Source of the DNA: Cristatella mucedo | Lineage: Eukaryota; Bryozoa; Phylactolaemata; Cristatellidae | Length of the DNA stretch: 64,000 nt | Assembly: GCA_009760855.2 (NCBI GenBank) | Contig: WPIO01000018.1 | Location: 2,545,001-2,609,000 of the forward strand | Reading direction: 5' to 3' | Shown here: positions 1-10,440 of the stretch, piece by piece | Layout of the letters: each line of letters opens with the position of its first letter | How positions within the stretch are numbered: the stretch's first letter is position 1 | The notes under the pieces: model-generated | Told to the model about the DNA's origin: nothing | What the model saw: the letters and a program-made list of their open reading frames with translations, nothing else | Database searches by the model: none | Translations under genes and position numbers: made by a program

Positions 1-122
1 CTCATTGGGCTGCAGATATTGCCAACAAGATCGCTCACGATGGCGATATCGAGAAAGCTGACAGTGTCCGGCTCGACACGGCCTACCTCGAGATGGCACC
101 GGAGCAAAAATCTCCAGAACGA
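1..122 (+). CDS. SULT A exon with HWAADIANK segment (partial at window edge)
   Basis: Frame starts at base 3 (His). It corresponds to the exon at 17215–17315 of SULT B, so only about three bases of this exon lie outside the window. The donor is cga|gtaagc, phase 0. It runs a few codons longer than the SULT B exon. Confidence 0.85.
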
Positions 123-3100
123 GTAAGCATCTTCAGCGGATTGCCAGCAACCTCCGATCACCCTGCTTCCGCTGCTTGCAGGCGATGGCATCGCTGCAAG
201 GGCGCTGGCTTGAGTTTGGTCGGCTGCCTCTGCTCTCTAGCCATTGGTTTGGTTGCTCACATTTGGCATTCCTGTGTAGGAGCAGCCGGCTGGCACCGAG
301 CTGAAGTTCATTGGTCTTCAGGAGCTGTCCGAGCTGCCGTCGCCTCGTGTCCTACTCACTCACCTGCCGTGTCACCTGCTGCCGGAGAAAGTGCGCATGG
401 GCAAAGCTAAGGTAGGCCAACGAGACTGCGAGCCACGAGCCAGCACCTCCGTTGTTGTTGTTGTATTGTTGTTGTTGTATCTCCGTCAGTAACTCCACAA
501 AGTCATAAAGACCATGTGGGTGTTACGCAGGAGAGTTTTTTATAGCACACTCACAGCCTAAGCGGCTTTCGGTACGCATTCGGTAGCCAACAGACTTCGT
601 CTCACGCAACAAAGAGAAAGTGGGAAGCATAGCAGAGTTAGGAGAGCAGTTAAGGTAGTGAGTAGCATAGAAGTAGCAGTTCAGGACCGCTGAAAAAGAT
701 GTGCCATAGTCGGCAGTTGGAGAGTAGATGTCGTTGCGTAAGAATTGTGGAAGCGAGTTCCACAGTCTAGGACCTGCAGAGCTAAAGCTTCTGTCGCCAA
801 CTGTCTTTAAGCAGAGGAATGGGACAGCTAATTTATTGTCCACACAGGACCTGAGGGCGCGAATAGGCTGAAACTGATGCAGCAGTTCAGCTAGGTATGA
901 AGGAGCCAAGCCGTGGCGGGCCTTGTGGGTCAGCGTGAGAACTTTGCTCTGTATCCTTTGCTCAACCGGCAACCATCCTAGCTCTTTCAGCAAAGGTGAC
1001 ACGTGCTCAAACCGCTGGGACTTGAAGACCAGCCTTGCAGCCATATTCATAGTCCGCTGTAGTGGCATAATAGCTTTCTTTGGTAGCCCAGCCAAAAGGG
1101 AATTACAATAATCAAGCCGAGACAGAACTAAAGAGCTAGTTAATTGCGGCCGACTGTGTCTGTAGCTCCACAACACCACACCGACTATGTGGGCATAATA
1201 ATGATAATGATAATACACTTGATAAAGCGCCCTCAGAGAACTCAATCTCTCTCTAGGCGCTTTACATTTGCTGCAAAGGGAAATGCAATTGAATGGTAAG
1301 TAATATCATGCTTGATAAACAAACAAAATGAATAACATGGTTTGGGGTGACATGCATAACCTTGTGCATGTCACCCCAAGGTTAGCATGCAAATGTGGTT
1401 AGTGGCAGCATGCACAGTGTCAGCATGCATAAGCATGTGAAGGACGAATCACAGGGACCCACTAAATGCTATCCTAAATAGGTGTGTTTTTTCTTTTTAA
1501 ATGTGGTCAGGCCAGGGGATGTTCTGACGCAAGTCGGGAGGAAGTTCCAGGCTGTGGAGCATACAAACTAAATGCAGGTCTCCAAAGGATTTGAGGTTTG
1601 TAAGAAGGTATTGGTAACCTGTTTGATTCCGAAAAGCGGGTGGTACGATGCTTGGCCTGGTGGGGGAGTAGATCTGACGGATAGGCTGTAGCCAAAGAAT
1701 GAAGTGACCTTAAAGTGAGCGACAAGACCTTGAAGTCGATCCGTTGCTTGACTGGTAGCCAGTGCAGGTCGGCGAGAAGTGGTGTGATGTGGCAACTGCA
1801 ACACTCACGACAGACAAGCCTAGCTGCAGAGTTTTGCACCAGCTGCAATCGCCTGATCACACATGCTGGTAGGCCAGTAAGCTGTGAGTTGCAGAAGTCG
1901 AGACGGGATGTCACGAATGCATGTACCAACTTGGACGTGGTATCCTTATCTAAACAAGCCCGAATTTTAGCAATGTTATGAAGCTGAAAATAGACAGATT
2001 TGACTGTGGAGCTGATATGGTCGTCTAACGAGAGGTCGCTTTGGAACATGACGCATAGATTTCGACCTGATTCAACAGGAGATATTCTGGCAGAGCCTAT
2101 TTTGAGCTTCAGTCTTTTCAATTTGTGAATCCCACTGGGTTTGGCATGATGAAATCAATGCCTAATCGGCTTTTATTCTCAGTGTACAGTGTTCATAATT
2201 GGTGCTCGCAAATTCTGCTTCCTGTTGACCACTGAGAGTTTTCCCATAGTTTTATTTGCTTAGGGTGAGTGCCACTGGTCGACAAGAAGTATTACTTGCA
2301 ATTGCTATGCCTAATTGGGAATGTGAGCGTACAAGCCACTCTGGCTGCTTTAGGAAAATTGTTAGCCTTGTCAAGAAAGCTGGCCTTCTAAATGGCTTGC
2401 TCAGCCATGGGAGTAGGGAAAATATATCGGATGGCATAACTCTTGTGACGACTTCTGGTAATGCCGCTTCGTGGTCAAGGTTTAGCGACTCTCTGAAAAC
2501 AGCAAGTCTATGGACTTTCCTAGTAGTGCTCACCCTCTCTCTTCCTCTCTCTCTATCTCTCCATTCCTCTCTTCCTATCTCTCTCTATCTTGTTTCTTCC
2601 TCCTCTGTAGTGACATTTATCTAAATTAGTGGCATCTGGTTTTCAGTCTTTCTGCTTGCTTTGCTTGATCTATCAGCAGCGTTTGATACTATTGATCACC
2701 AAGTCCATCACGAGCTAAACTGATCTTGCCTGGGCATCAGCCGCACTGCACGGCAATCATTTAGATCACCGGTTCTCAACCTGTGGATCGTGACCCCTTG
2801 GGGGGTCGAGCGACACTTTCGCAGGGGTCGCCTAAGACCATCAGAAAACACATTTCCACATTTCGCGAACAATAATTTTATGTTTGGAGGTCGCTACAAC
2901 ATGAGGAGCTGCATTAAAGGGTCGCGGCATTAGGAAGATTGATAACCACTGATCTAAATCTTTTCTGAGTGGGAGACTCCTGGGCATTGATGTGAAAGAT
3001 CAACAATCATCCATGGAACTACTTAAGTACAGGGTATCACAGTGTTCGGTGCTTGGTCCTCGTCTGTTAACAGTGTATACTCTCCTCTTGCCGATGTAGT

Positions 3101-5548
3101 CACCAAGCACAATCTCGGCCTTCACATCTATGCTGATGACACACAGCTGAACTCATTCTTTGATCTCTCCCAGCCTCCTCCAAGCACATCAAACTCAATT
3201 GACAAACTCCACATTGCTGATATCTGCACATGGTTGGCAGCAAACTTTCTTATATTGAATGGTTGCAAAACCAGGCCTGACTAATTTTTTGAGCATCAAG
3301 AATTGACCGTTTCTACCCGGCTCAGGTTGATGAGCTGATGGTTAGGCAAGTGTGAGTGGCTGAAAAGGGGGCTTGCACCCTCGATGAGGTTAGCCATCTT
3401 TATGAAGCAAAGATGAGCTGAGCCTCTGCCTGGTACTGCTGCTGCCTCTGCTAGAAATATTGGGATTATTTGGCAACACGCCTGGTCCTTAGCCCAGTGG
3501 AAGGTGCTCGCCTGTAATGATAAGGTCGTGGGCTCGAGGCCTTCGGCATTTGTAAAGCGCCTGAATATGCACATGGTTACTTACAACATGCACAGCGCCA
3601 ATATGCCCAGGGCCAACAAGCACTCCACATGCAGGTCTACCGACCTATACAATCCGGCACCTACAGTTGGTGTAAAACTCTGCAGCAAGGCTTTTCTGTC
3701 ATGAACAGTTTAGTTGCCACATTACACCACTTCTCGCCGACCTGCACTGGCTCCCAATTAAGCAGCAGTGAATCGACTTTAAAGTTTTGCCACTCACTTT
3801 TAGGTCCCTTCATTCAGTGGCTCCAGCCTACCGATGCACCTACACCCCTACCATAGTAGGCAGATTACCACCCAGTCTTCTGACTTCCAAAGCCTGGAAC
3901 TCTGTACCGGCTGATGTCACGACATCTGACTTGACTTGACATCATTTACAAAGAAGCTAAAGCGCACCTGTTTCTCATGGCATTTGCAGGGTCCTTGTGA
4001 TTAGTGTGTGTGCATGCGTGCATGTGTGCAAATATGGGTGCTGACTCTGTGCTTGTTGTCACTAACCATATTATAAATGTTGACACCGTGAATCTTACAA
4101 CTAGCAGTATGGTCAAGCTTTAAGAAAGAGATACACTTTTCTGAGAGCTATGTAAATGTATTATTATTGTTTTTAATGCTGCGTGCTATGCATCCTGTGA
4201 AAATTCATCATTATACAATAGATCATATAAAGGCTGCCTTAGGCATGCGATTGAAAAATTTACCTATATTATAGCAATTGAGTTGAGGTATGTGGATGGC
4301 AGTGGATGGGATCAGCAGTGTATTCAGGATATGACACTCTTTTGTCCTATCGTGTTATGTTACGGCTGTCTCTGTGCCTTCGTATTAGTGCCTTGCACCT
4401 TTACGTGAGTACCACTGCAACCCTTTAGATCCATTGGGAAAACGCCGCTCTTTCAGTTCGATCAGCTTTTACGCTTCAGGTCATATACGTGCACCGTGAT
4501 CCACGCGACATGGCCGTCAGCTTGTGGCACAGCATGAAGCCTGCCGGTGATCCGGTCACAGGCGAAGAGCTGACGTGGCCTCGCGTTTTCGATTGCTTCT
4601 TGAATGGAAACGGTTGGTTTTTACTCCATCCGGCTTAAGCCTTGCAGTAGCCGCTGAGGTCACTTAAACGAACGTGTGCTCATTAGCAGAATGTCCTGCT
4701 GTCGTGCCAGGCTTTGGGCTGTGAAGACTGAGGTACCTGGCTCAGCACAGTTACCTTAGGGCACAGAGCTTGTTGCTTTTCCAGTTGCCTATGGCTCTTG
4801 GGCGGATCATTTCAAGAGCTGCCAACAGCTGAAGAGCCGCCGTCCCGTGCTGACCTTGCACTACGAGTGCATGCTCAAGGTGAGCTCCTGCTTGCCTGCT
4901 GTCCAGCGTTACAAGCTAGGCAAGGCAGGCAAGGGCACAGAGCTTCAGCAGCAGCGGCGGGTTCCCAAGCGACGCGCCCTCTGCCACCACTACTTGGGCT
5001 GCTATTATGTGCATGGCACTAGCAGCTATCAATTGAAAACTTTTGGGATCATCTTTGTTACCTCTGACCTAGCATCATTCTATACACTTGTGGTAGTGCA
5101 CATTATCCACTAGACTGTTGGGATAGTTGCTGCTGTGACACATGCTGTATTAGCTACATGGCACAGAGCCTTGCTCCAGCATTTAGCTGCTGCACACGTG
5201 CAAGAAGGCCGAACGTGCCTTTGGCAGAACTGTCATCGTTGGAGGCAGAGCCGAGGGGTCACGTGGGGCACTGCCGTGAAGACCGTGGGTCTAGAGCCCT
5301 AGCACTCGTCCTAGCGTTGCCAGTGTGCTTGCCTACTGAAAGGGCACTTTGGTAGAGAACCCTGCCGACAACTGGGAACACATTAGACTGGCAGGGTCAG
5401 CCAGATACTATTCTGTGGTTGGCCTTAGCCACCATGTATGCACTGCTGATGTTTGTTAAAGATATGCGTTGATAAAGAAAGGTTCTCCCTAGTCAATATT
5501 GGGTTATTGGCTCAAACCATGACTAAGCATTTTTGTATCAACAGTGAC

Positions 5549-5608
<60 letters not shown>

Positions 5609-5769
5609 TTCTCCAGAGGTCGTAGGCTCGACTCCTGTGGTGGCCGATCGTTTATTGCAGCTGCAAGTGGTGGTGATAGCCATAAAGGCTCTTATGTGGC
5701 TATACAAAAGAGGCTGTTAAATCATCTAGTATTTTGTCTCTCTCCCTCTCTCCATTCCTTCCTCCTTCC

Positions 5770-5825
<56 letters not shown>

Positions 5826-5857
5826 CACACCACATGTTTGCACACTTTCATACACAA

Positions 5858-5889
<32 letters not shown>

Positions 5890-6854
5890 ACACTGCGTGC
5901 TAGTGGCACCTCTTGCATGTGTTTGCGCTTCATTGGCATGTGCATTAATGTGCAAGCTCACTCACAGACAGGCACACATTTGCCCGTGGGTGAGCATGCA
6001 GACCTGCTCTATCACTCACCTTTACACGATTGGAAGTAGACGTTAGTGTGTGCACATGAGCGTTTTAGGGGCATGCGTTCAATGGCATTGGCACATTCGT
6101 GCATGCATGTATGCATGCATGCACGCAACCGCACGTGCGTGTGTCCTGGGCTGCTGCAGCAGCAGCAGCATCGGTGGTCGGAGCTCGAGCGCACGCGACC
6201 GGCGGAAGCTGCAGCTGAGTGTTTGCTCGCGACAGTCGGACATGCCGGGGCTCTGGCATGCTCCACTGAGCCACTGGCCTCGCGAACACTCTGCGAATGC
6301 TCTGCAGGATTTGACCGGAACCGTGAAGCAAGTGGCCGCGCACCTGGGCAAGGAGCTGAGCGACTGCGCCGTCCGAGCAGTTGCCGAGTCGTGCTCGTTT
6401 GCCGCCTCCAAGCGGGCGAGGCCCGAGTCGCCTTTCCTTAGGAAAGGTGAGCAGATGCGCACGTGTGCACCTCCAAGTGAGCTCGAGTCACGTGGGCGCA
6501 GTCAGGCGCAGCCCGAGCTGATAAGGCATGTGAAGGTAACCATACATGAGCGTAGAGACGAGAGCTTAGTGGTAGCTTGGCTGCCTCGCGATGATTACAA
6601 CGGCTCTTTCTCCCCCACACCCTCGCCTAGCCAGTGATTGTGACCTTGACCGTGTGGCCAGTCACCATGCCGTTCCAGGAGTTGCCGGGAGTTGGCTGGC
6701 CACATTTACCGTTGCTCAGAGTGAGCTATTCGATATCAAACTGGACTCAGAGATAGCCAGGCTTGACTTGGATGTGCGCTACTGGCCGCACTCGAAGGCG
6801 AGTACAGTGCTGCATTTCCCGACTACCAGTAGGAATGATGTCGATATTTGCTAA
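1..6854 (+). CDS. Cytosolic sulfotransferase A, 5' end outside window (six exons seen)
   Basis: Sulfotransferases of this family move a sulfuryl group from PAPS to small hydroxyl or amine acceptors in the cytosol. Exons: 1–122, 280–411, 4480–4612, 4785–4879, 6308–6446, 6679–6854; all junctions keep frame (phases 0, 0, 1, 0, 1). The window opens at the HWAADIANK segment that follows the PAPS-binding P-loop; the P-loop exon itself is to the left. Visible landmarks are SPRVLLTHLP (with the family's catalytic His), the 3'-phosphate-binding stretch VHRDPRDMAVSLWHS, VAYGSWADHF, and the C-terminal FLRKGVAGSW with FTVAQSE. Odd points: the Lys of the usual GxWK / KxxxTVxxxE dimer motif is Leu here, and the C-terminus runs about 30 residues beyond the usual end. 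It is followed in the same orientation by a second sulfotransferase. The acceptor substrate cannot be told. About 265 residues are visible of a usual 285–300. Confidence 0.9.
280..411 (+). CDS. SULT A exon with catalytic His segment
   Basis: Acceptor tgtgtag|gag and donor aag|gtaggc, 44 codons, phase 0 at both ends. It encodes SPRVLLTHLPCHLLPEK; the His in THLP is the family's catalytic base. Confidence 0.88.
495..1135 (-). mobile_element. LINE family A, 5'-truncated copy
   Basis: The 3' end of the reverse-transcriptase ORF, from [20 protein letters not shown] to the terminal [10 protein letters not shown], is almost identical to the 10455–13440 copy. The 3' tail abuts (GTT)n at about 450–478. 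It lies in an intron of SULT A, antisense to it. Confidence 0.92.
1191..2150 (-). mobile_element. LINE family B, 3' portion
   Basis: It encodes the RT C-terminal region (CNSQLTGLPACVIRRLQLVQ, LHWLPVKQRIDFKVLSLT) with frame breaks, then an untranslated 3' end with the hairpin aaagcgcc…gggcgcttt and an (ATT/ATC)n tail. CR1/L2-type. Confidence 0.88.
2767..2951 (+). mobile_element. SPIN-like hAT non-autonomous DNA transposon, 185 bp
   Basis: Left end CACCGGTTCTCAACCTGTGG and right end (reverse strand) CAGTGGTTATCAATC form terminal inverted repeats. Flanks atttagat and atctaaat are an 8-bp target duplication with two mismatches. The interior gggtcg…aggggtcgcctaagaccatc and aagggtcgcggcattagga match my recollection of the SPIN hAT family. 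Joining the flanks restores a continuous LINE-B reading (FRSFLSG). Confidence 0.75.
3484..3568 (+). mobile_element. SINE1 fragment
   Basis: It contains the box-A-like agcccagtgg and box-B-like gtgggctcgaggcc, then aaagcgcctgaata, inside the LINE-B copy. Confidence 0.65.
4051..4479 (+). other. Rest of SULT A intron before the RDPRD exon
   Basis: Ordinary-looking AT-rich intron sequence; nothing recognised on either strand apart from the splice acceptor at its end. Confidence 0.5.
4480..4612 (+). CDS. SULT A exon with 3'-phosphate-binding RDPRD motif
   Basis: Acceptor cttcag|gtc; donor aacg|gttggt is weak, but phase 1 is required by the next exon. It encodes VIYVHRDPRDMAVSLWHS followed by an acidic insert and FDCFLNGN. 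Confidence 0.88.
4785..4879 (+). CDS. SULT A exon, YGSW segment, 95 nt
   Basis: Acceptor ttttccag|t and donor aag|gtgagc. It encodes (V)AYGSWADHFKS…RRPVLTLHYECMLK. The length of 95 nt equals the matching SULT B exon. Confidence 0.9.
5549..5605 (+). repeat. (CT)n microsatellite
   Basis: Nearly pure CT in the SULT A intron between exons 4785–4879 and 6308–6446. Confidence 0.95.
5613..5736 (+). mobile_element. SINE2 3' part
   Basis: It starts at box B (gtcgtaggctcgactcctg) and continues through the family body (gtggtgatagccataaaggctctt) to gaggctgttaaatc. It is flanked on both sides by CT tracts. Confidence 0.8.
5737..5886 (+). repeat. (CT)n followed by (CA)n microsatellites
   Basis: CT to about 5822, then CA at 5858–5884. 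Apparent open frames here code only Ser/Leu or Thr/His runs. Confidence 0.95.
6308..6446 (+). CDS. SULT A exon, helix plus FLRKG motif, 139 nt
   Basis: Acceptor ctctgcag|gat, donor aaag|gtgagc, phase 1. It starts DLTGTVKQVAAHLGKEL and ends FLRK(G), keeping the Arg that contacts the PAPS 3'-phosphate. The length of 139 nt equals the SULT B exon. Confidence 0.9.
6679..6854 (+). CDS. SULT A last exon
   Basis: Acceptor gttccag|ga; stop TAA at 6852–6854. It encodes (G)VAGSWLATFTVAQSELFD and then a non-conserved tail of about 35 residues. In the conserved GxxGxWK motif the Lys position is Leu. Confidence 0.85.
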
Positions 6855-6999
6855 GTTCGTGCACACCTTCCCTGCATGCTTTGCTTTCAATACTTTGGAG
6901 CTCTGCACAGTCACAGTTGACTCTTGGCGTACTTTGCCTCAATTGCACATACTAACCTGACCTTCCTGACCTTAGCTTGAGCAGCTGCTCGTGCATCCT

Positions 7000-7370
7000 T
7001 GCTACAGGTCAGGAGGAGTGGGCAGGCAGAGGGGTCAGGAGGAGTAGTCAGGAGGAGGGGTCAGGAGAAGGAGGGGCAGGAGGAGGGGTCAGGAAGAGGG
7101 GTCAGGAGAAGGAGGGGCAGGAGGAGGGGTCAGGAAGAGGGGTCAGGAGAAGGAGGGGCAGGAGGAGGGGTCAGGAAGAGGGGTCAGGAGAAGGAGGGGG
7201 CAGGAGAAGGAGGGGGCAGGAGAAGGAGTGGGCAGGCGGAGGGGTCAGGAAGAGGGGTCAGGAGAAGGAGTGGGCAGGAAGGGGCAGGAGAAGGAGGGGT
7301 CAGGAGAAGGAGAGGGCAGGAGGAGGTGGGGTCAGGAGAAGGAGTGGGGCAGGAGGAGGAAGCCTGGCTT
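7000..7370 (+). repeat. Purine-rich minisatellite (GGGGTCAGGAGAAGGAG type)
   Basis: Imperfect tandem units mix gaggggtcagga, agaaggagggg and caggagga. Almost every base on the plus strand is A or G and GGGG runs recur, so quadruplex or triplex structure is conceivable. Long open frames across it are low-complexity artefacts. It starts about 145 bp after the SULT A stop codon. Confidence 0.9.
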
Positions 7371-7979
7371 GCCAGGCGACATTCAACTCTTCTGTCCCTG
7401 TGGTGCCCTAGTCAGCACGGGGACGTCTGTTGACAAGAATGCCTTAAAAGACACCGGAAAGAGCACCTGATACTCTCGCGTGGATAAGGCAGGTGGATAG
7501 TGAATGAAAATTTGTGGCTGGGTTATAAAAAGTGCTTTGCTAAGAGGTTATTTACTAGCTGGCCAATCAGTCAATTGACTTTAATCCAACCGAACGCCGA
7601 TGAATAACTTAAAGCTATCGCTGAAAACTGACAGTGCCAAGTCGTCGCCTATCTTTGCACAATTTTACCACCGAAAACATTTGGTAAACGTTACCCTCCC
7701 CCAATATTTGCTACGAGCTAATTGACTCCCATGCGACGCCAAGTCAAAGTCTGTCCTTTTTAACAATGGCCTCGATTGTCACGTGCAATGTTGGGCATAT
7801 TGCAATGTTAGATGGAATGCTTACTAAAAGAATGCGAGTCGTGTGCAAGTCTGTGCCACTCACTTAGCATCCATTCTATGTGGAAGGCCATCAGCCGGGT
7901 CCCCTCCAAGGTCTTCACTTCTGGCGAGTGTTAGAAATGCTGACAGACTTTGTACTACCAGTGTGCATGCTAAACAGCT

Positions 7980-8096
7980 AATAATAATACTAATAATAAT
8001 GATGCACTTGATAAAGCGCCCTCAGAGAACTCAATCTCTTTATAGGCGCTTTACATTTGCTGCAAAGGGAAACGCAATTGAATGGTGAGTAATATC
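7980..8096 (-). mobile_element. LINE-B 3' tail only
   Basis: An (AAT)n block then gcacttgataaagcgccctcagagaactc…gcgctttacatttgctgcaaaggg, the standard family-B 3' end in reverse. Confidence 0.88.
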
Positions 8097-9669
8097 AGCT
8101 AAGTCGCATATGGAAGTAGTTGCACCCTAGTGCATAACACGTGAACTACAAAGAGATAGATAGTTTGAGCTATCTTAGGGTGCAGTATAAATTTATTATT
8201 ATTTTTAATATTATTCTATTGTCATCACAAGATACTAGCATCCTCCCAAGTTTGTCATTCCACTCACATCCTGTCGATACCGGAGCCAAATTTTGGTCCT
8301 CGAGCACTGCGGCTCTGCATTTCCGTCCATGCGAGCTGAAAATAGTGGCCTGTTGACTGCTAGTCTTTTTTGCTATATCTTAGTAAAGAGAAAGTACGAA
8401 TGCTCCGGCTGCTTGTGAAACAACCGAACCGCCCCAGCAGTGCATCTCAGCACAGCACAGTCACGTTTAGCTGCCCATGGCCGCACAGGCCTTCTCAGTC
8501 CTATCGGCTGCCTGCTCCCTCTAGCCTTTTATAGTCACTAGCTTGCACCCGTGAAACATAACGGAATCATCTTTGCTTGGGAAGGCAGGCCTGAGTGTCC
8601 TCCGACTTAGCTGGTTCACATTCTTCACTGACTTCCAAGTGTAAGAGTTTATATTAACAATGTCCCTTCCACCCGTGAAGAATAATGAGCAGCTCCTATT
8701 CATGCATGTCCATCGCTTTCTAAAGGCCAGCGAAGCACGACATCCTGTCCAACACACTACTTCTGGCAGCTGTCCAAAGGGCCAACCCAACTTAGCTGTT
8801 CACATCGGGCGACAGCAAAGGGACAGCGCCAGCTGCTGGAATGCCATGGCCAACCTTTGAACAACCCCTTAAATTTCGCATTGCGGCTTCATATTAAAAT
8901 TGGCTCACTATCTCTACCATGTTTCTCTTGCTTTTACACTGATTATTACTTTACCGGCGTTGTAGACTGTCAAAATCTCACTGAGGACTCTTATGTAGAT
9001 GTGACGTCACTGTTAAACAACGGACTTAGCTGAGTAGCTTACTAACCTAGCTTATTTATAAGGTAGATTAGTCATAGCTTAACATCAGGGGCCCAGCCAT
9101 ACAATTTCACATAAAGGTATAATTAATCAAGGCAAATGTCACCCCCAAGACTGAGGGTTATAAATCGCTTGGCCACACCGAAGGGTCACTATTCCTTCTC
9201 AGCAAGCACAGCAAAAAGTCAAGCAGAACTCGTGAGCATAATCGGCATCCTACATTCGAGCTGCACCGGAAACTCGTGAAGAATGGGTGGGGGATCAGCT
9301 GCCACACTGCTTGCTCCAGCCTCTTTACGGCAGACCCCCAGCTCTCGGCTGGCGGACCACTGTGGCAGGCGGCAGGCGGCAGGATGCTGGCGGGTGCCCC
9401 ACTGCTCGAGGATGGACAGGCCCCCACATACGCAGTGAGGATTCCCAAGGTCCAAGAGCTGAGAGCTGTAACGACGGTGCATGCAGAAAATTATATAGCA
9501 GCCAGCCATTGCCTACGTACGAGTACTGTAACTGCAGTGCTTCACCGTGAACTTGAGGTGGGAGGTGGGGTGGGATGGCGTTGCATGTGGAGACTAAAGC
9601 TTGCAACTCTCTGCTGCATGCATGGGCACACACAAAGGCCAAAACAGTGTGAGCAATTTTGTAACTGCT

Positions 9670-9841
9670 ATGCTGTTACCTATTCAGATCCCGGTTAAAA
9701 ACGACATCTACAGCAATATGTACAAGTACCAAGGAGTGAATTTCACGGAGAGGCCAGTGCAATTCAGCAGGCTCCGAGATGTCTATGGCTATGCAGATAT
9801 ACGCGATGATGACGTCTTCGTTTGGACATATCCGAAAGCAG
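9670..9841 (+). CDS. SULT B first exon, PAPS P-loop
   Basis: It encodes YKYQGVNFTERPVQF…DDDVFVWTYPKA(G); donor gcag|gtaaat, phase 1. The conserved reading certainly covers 9718–9841; the 5' limit is uncertain (see the gene entry). Confidence 0.85.
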
Positions 9842-10392
9842 GTAAATTCCGGGACATGAGTGCAAGCACTGTGCTCTGTGCAACGTTTACGGGAGCCAAC
9901 ACTGTATGGTAATCGATTACCATGGGCCGTGATAGCCCGAAAGGTAAGGTGCGAGTTCTTCACGACCGAGGTCGTGGGTTTGAATCCTGAAGTGGGCAAT
10001 CCTATATTGCCAACTGCAGGCGGTGGTGATAGCCGTTAAGTGGTGTCGATAGCCGTTAAGGCTCTTCTGCTGCCGTACAAATGAGGCTGTTCAATCTGCT
10101 AATATTTTTTTATTTATGCTTTGAGACAACCAGTTCCACTCCTTGCCGGCTGTGCTCAGTGACCAGACCTGACGGCAAGATTTGCCTGGCTGCACGACCC
10201 GAAAGCATGTAATCTGCATATCTCAAGCTCCAAAACTGAGCTCATATTCGATTCTTCCTGGCTGGGTCCAACCATTAAGTTTTGTCTGCTCATCGCATCC
10301 TCTCTTCCCTCACTCACTAGCTTACTACTTTGCCATCTGCATTCCAGCCTCTCTCATGTCTGTTTCTCTTGCTACCGCGACTGTATGCCTGT

Positions 10393-10440
<48 letters not shown>

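Larger units (their letters stand above)
2636..4050 (+). mobile_element. LINE family B, decayed copy with nested insertions
   Basis: RT pieces [15 protein letters not shown] (about 2655–2705), IYADDTQLNSFFDLS (about 3125–3170), and a 3' part around 3720–4030. Interrupted by the SPIN-like hAT element at 2767–2951 and a SINE1 piece at 3484–3568. Non-functional. Confidence 0.82.
6855..9669. other. Intergenic stretch between the two sulfotransferases
   Basis: No credible exon was found on either strand. It contains the G-rich minisatellite at 7000–7370 and a LINE-B 3' tail at 7980–8096. The rest (7371–7979, 8097–9669) looks like ordinary non-coding sequence and probably holds the promoter and any non-coding 5' exon of SULT B. 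Confidence 0.6.

Noticed and set aside
6977-7470. Gly/Arg-rich open frames
   Set aside because: Translation of the purine minisatellite in three frames.
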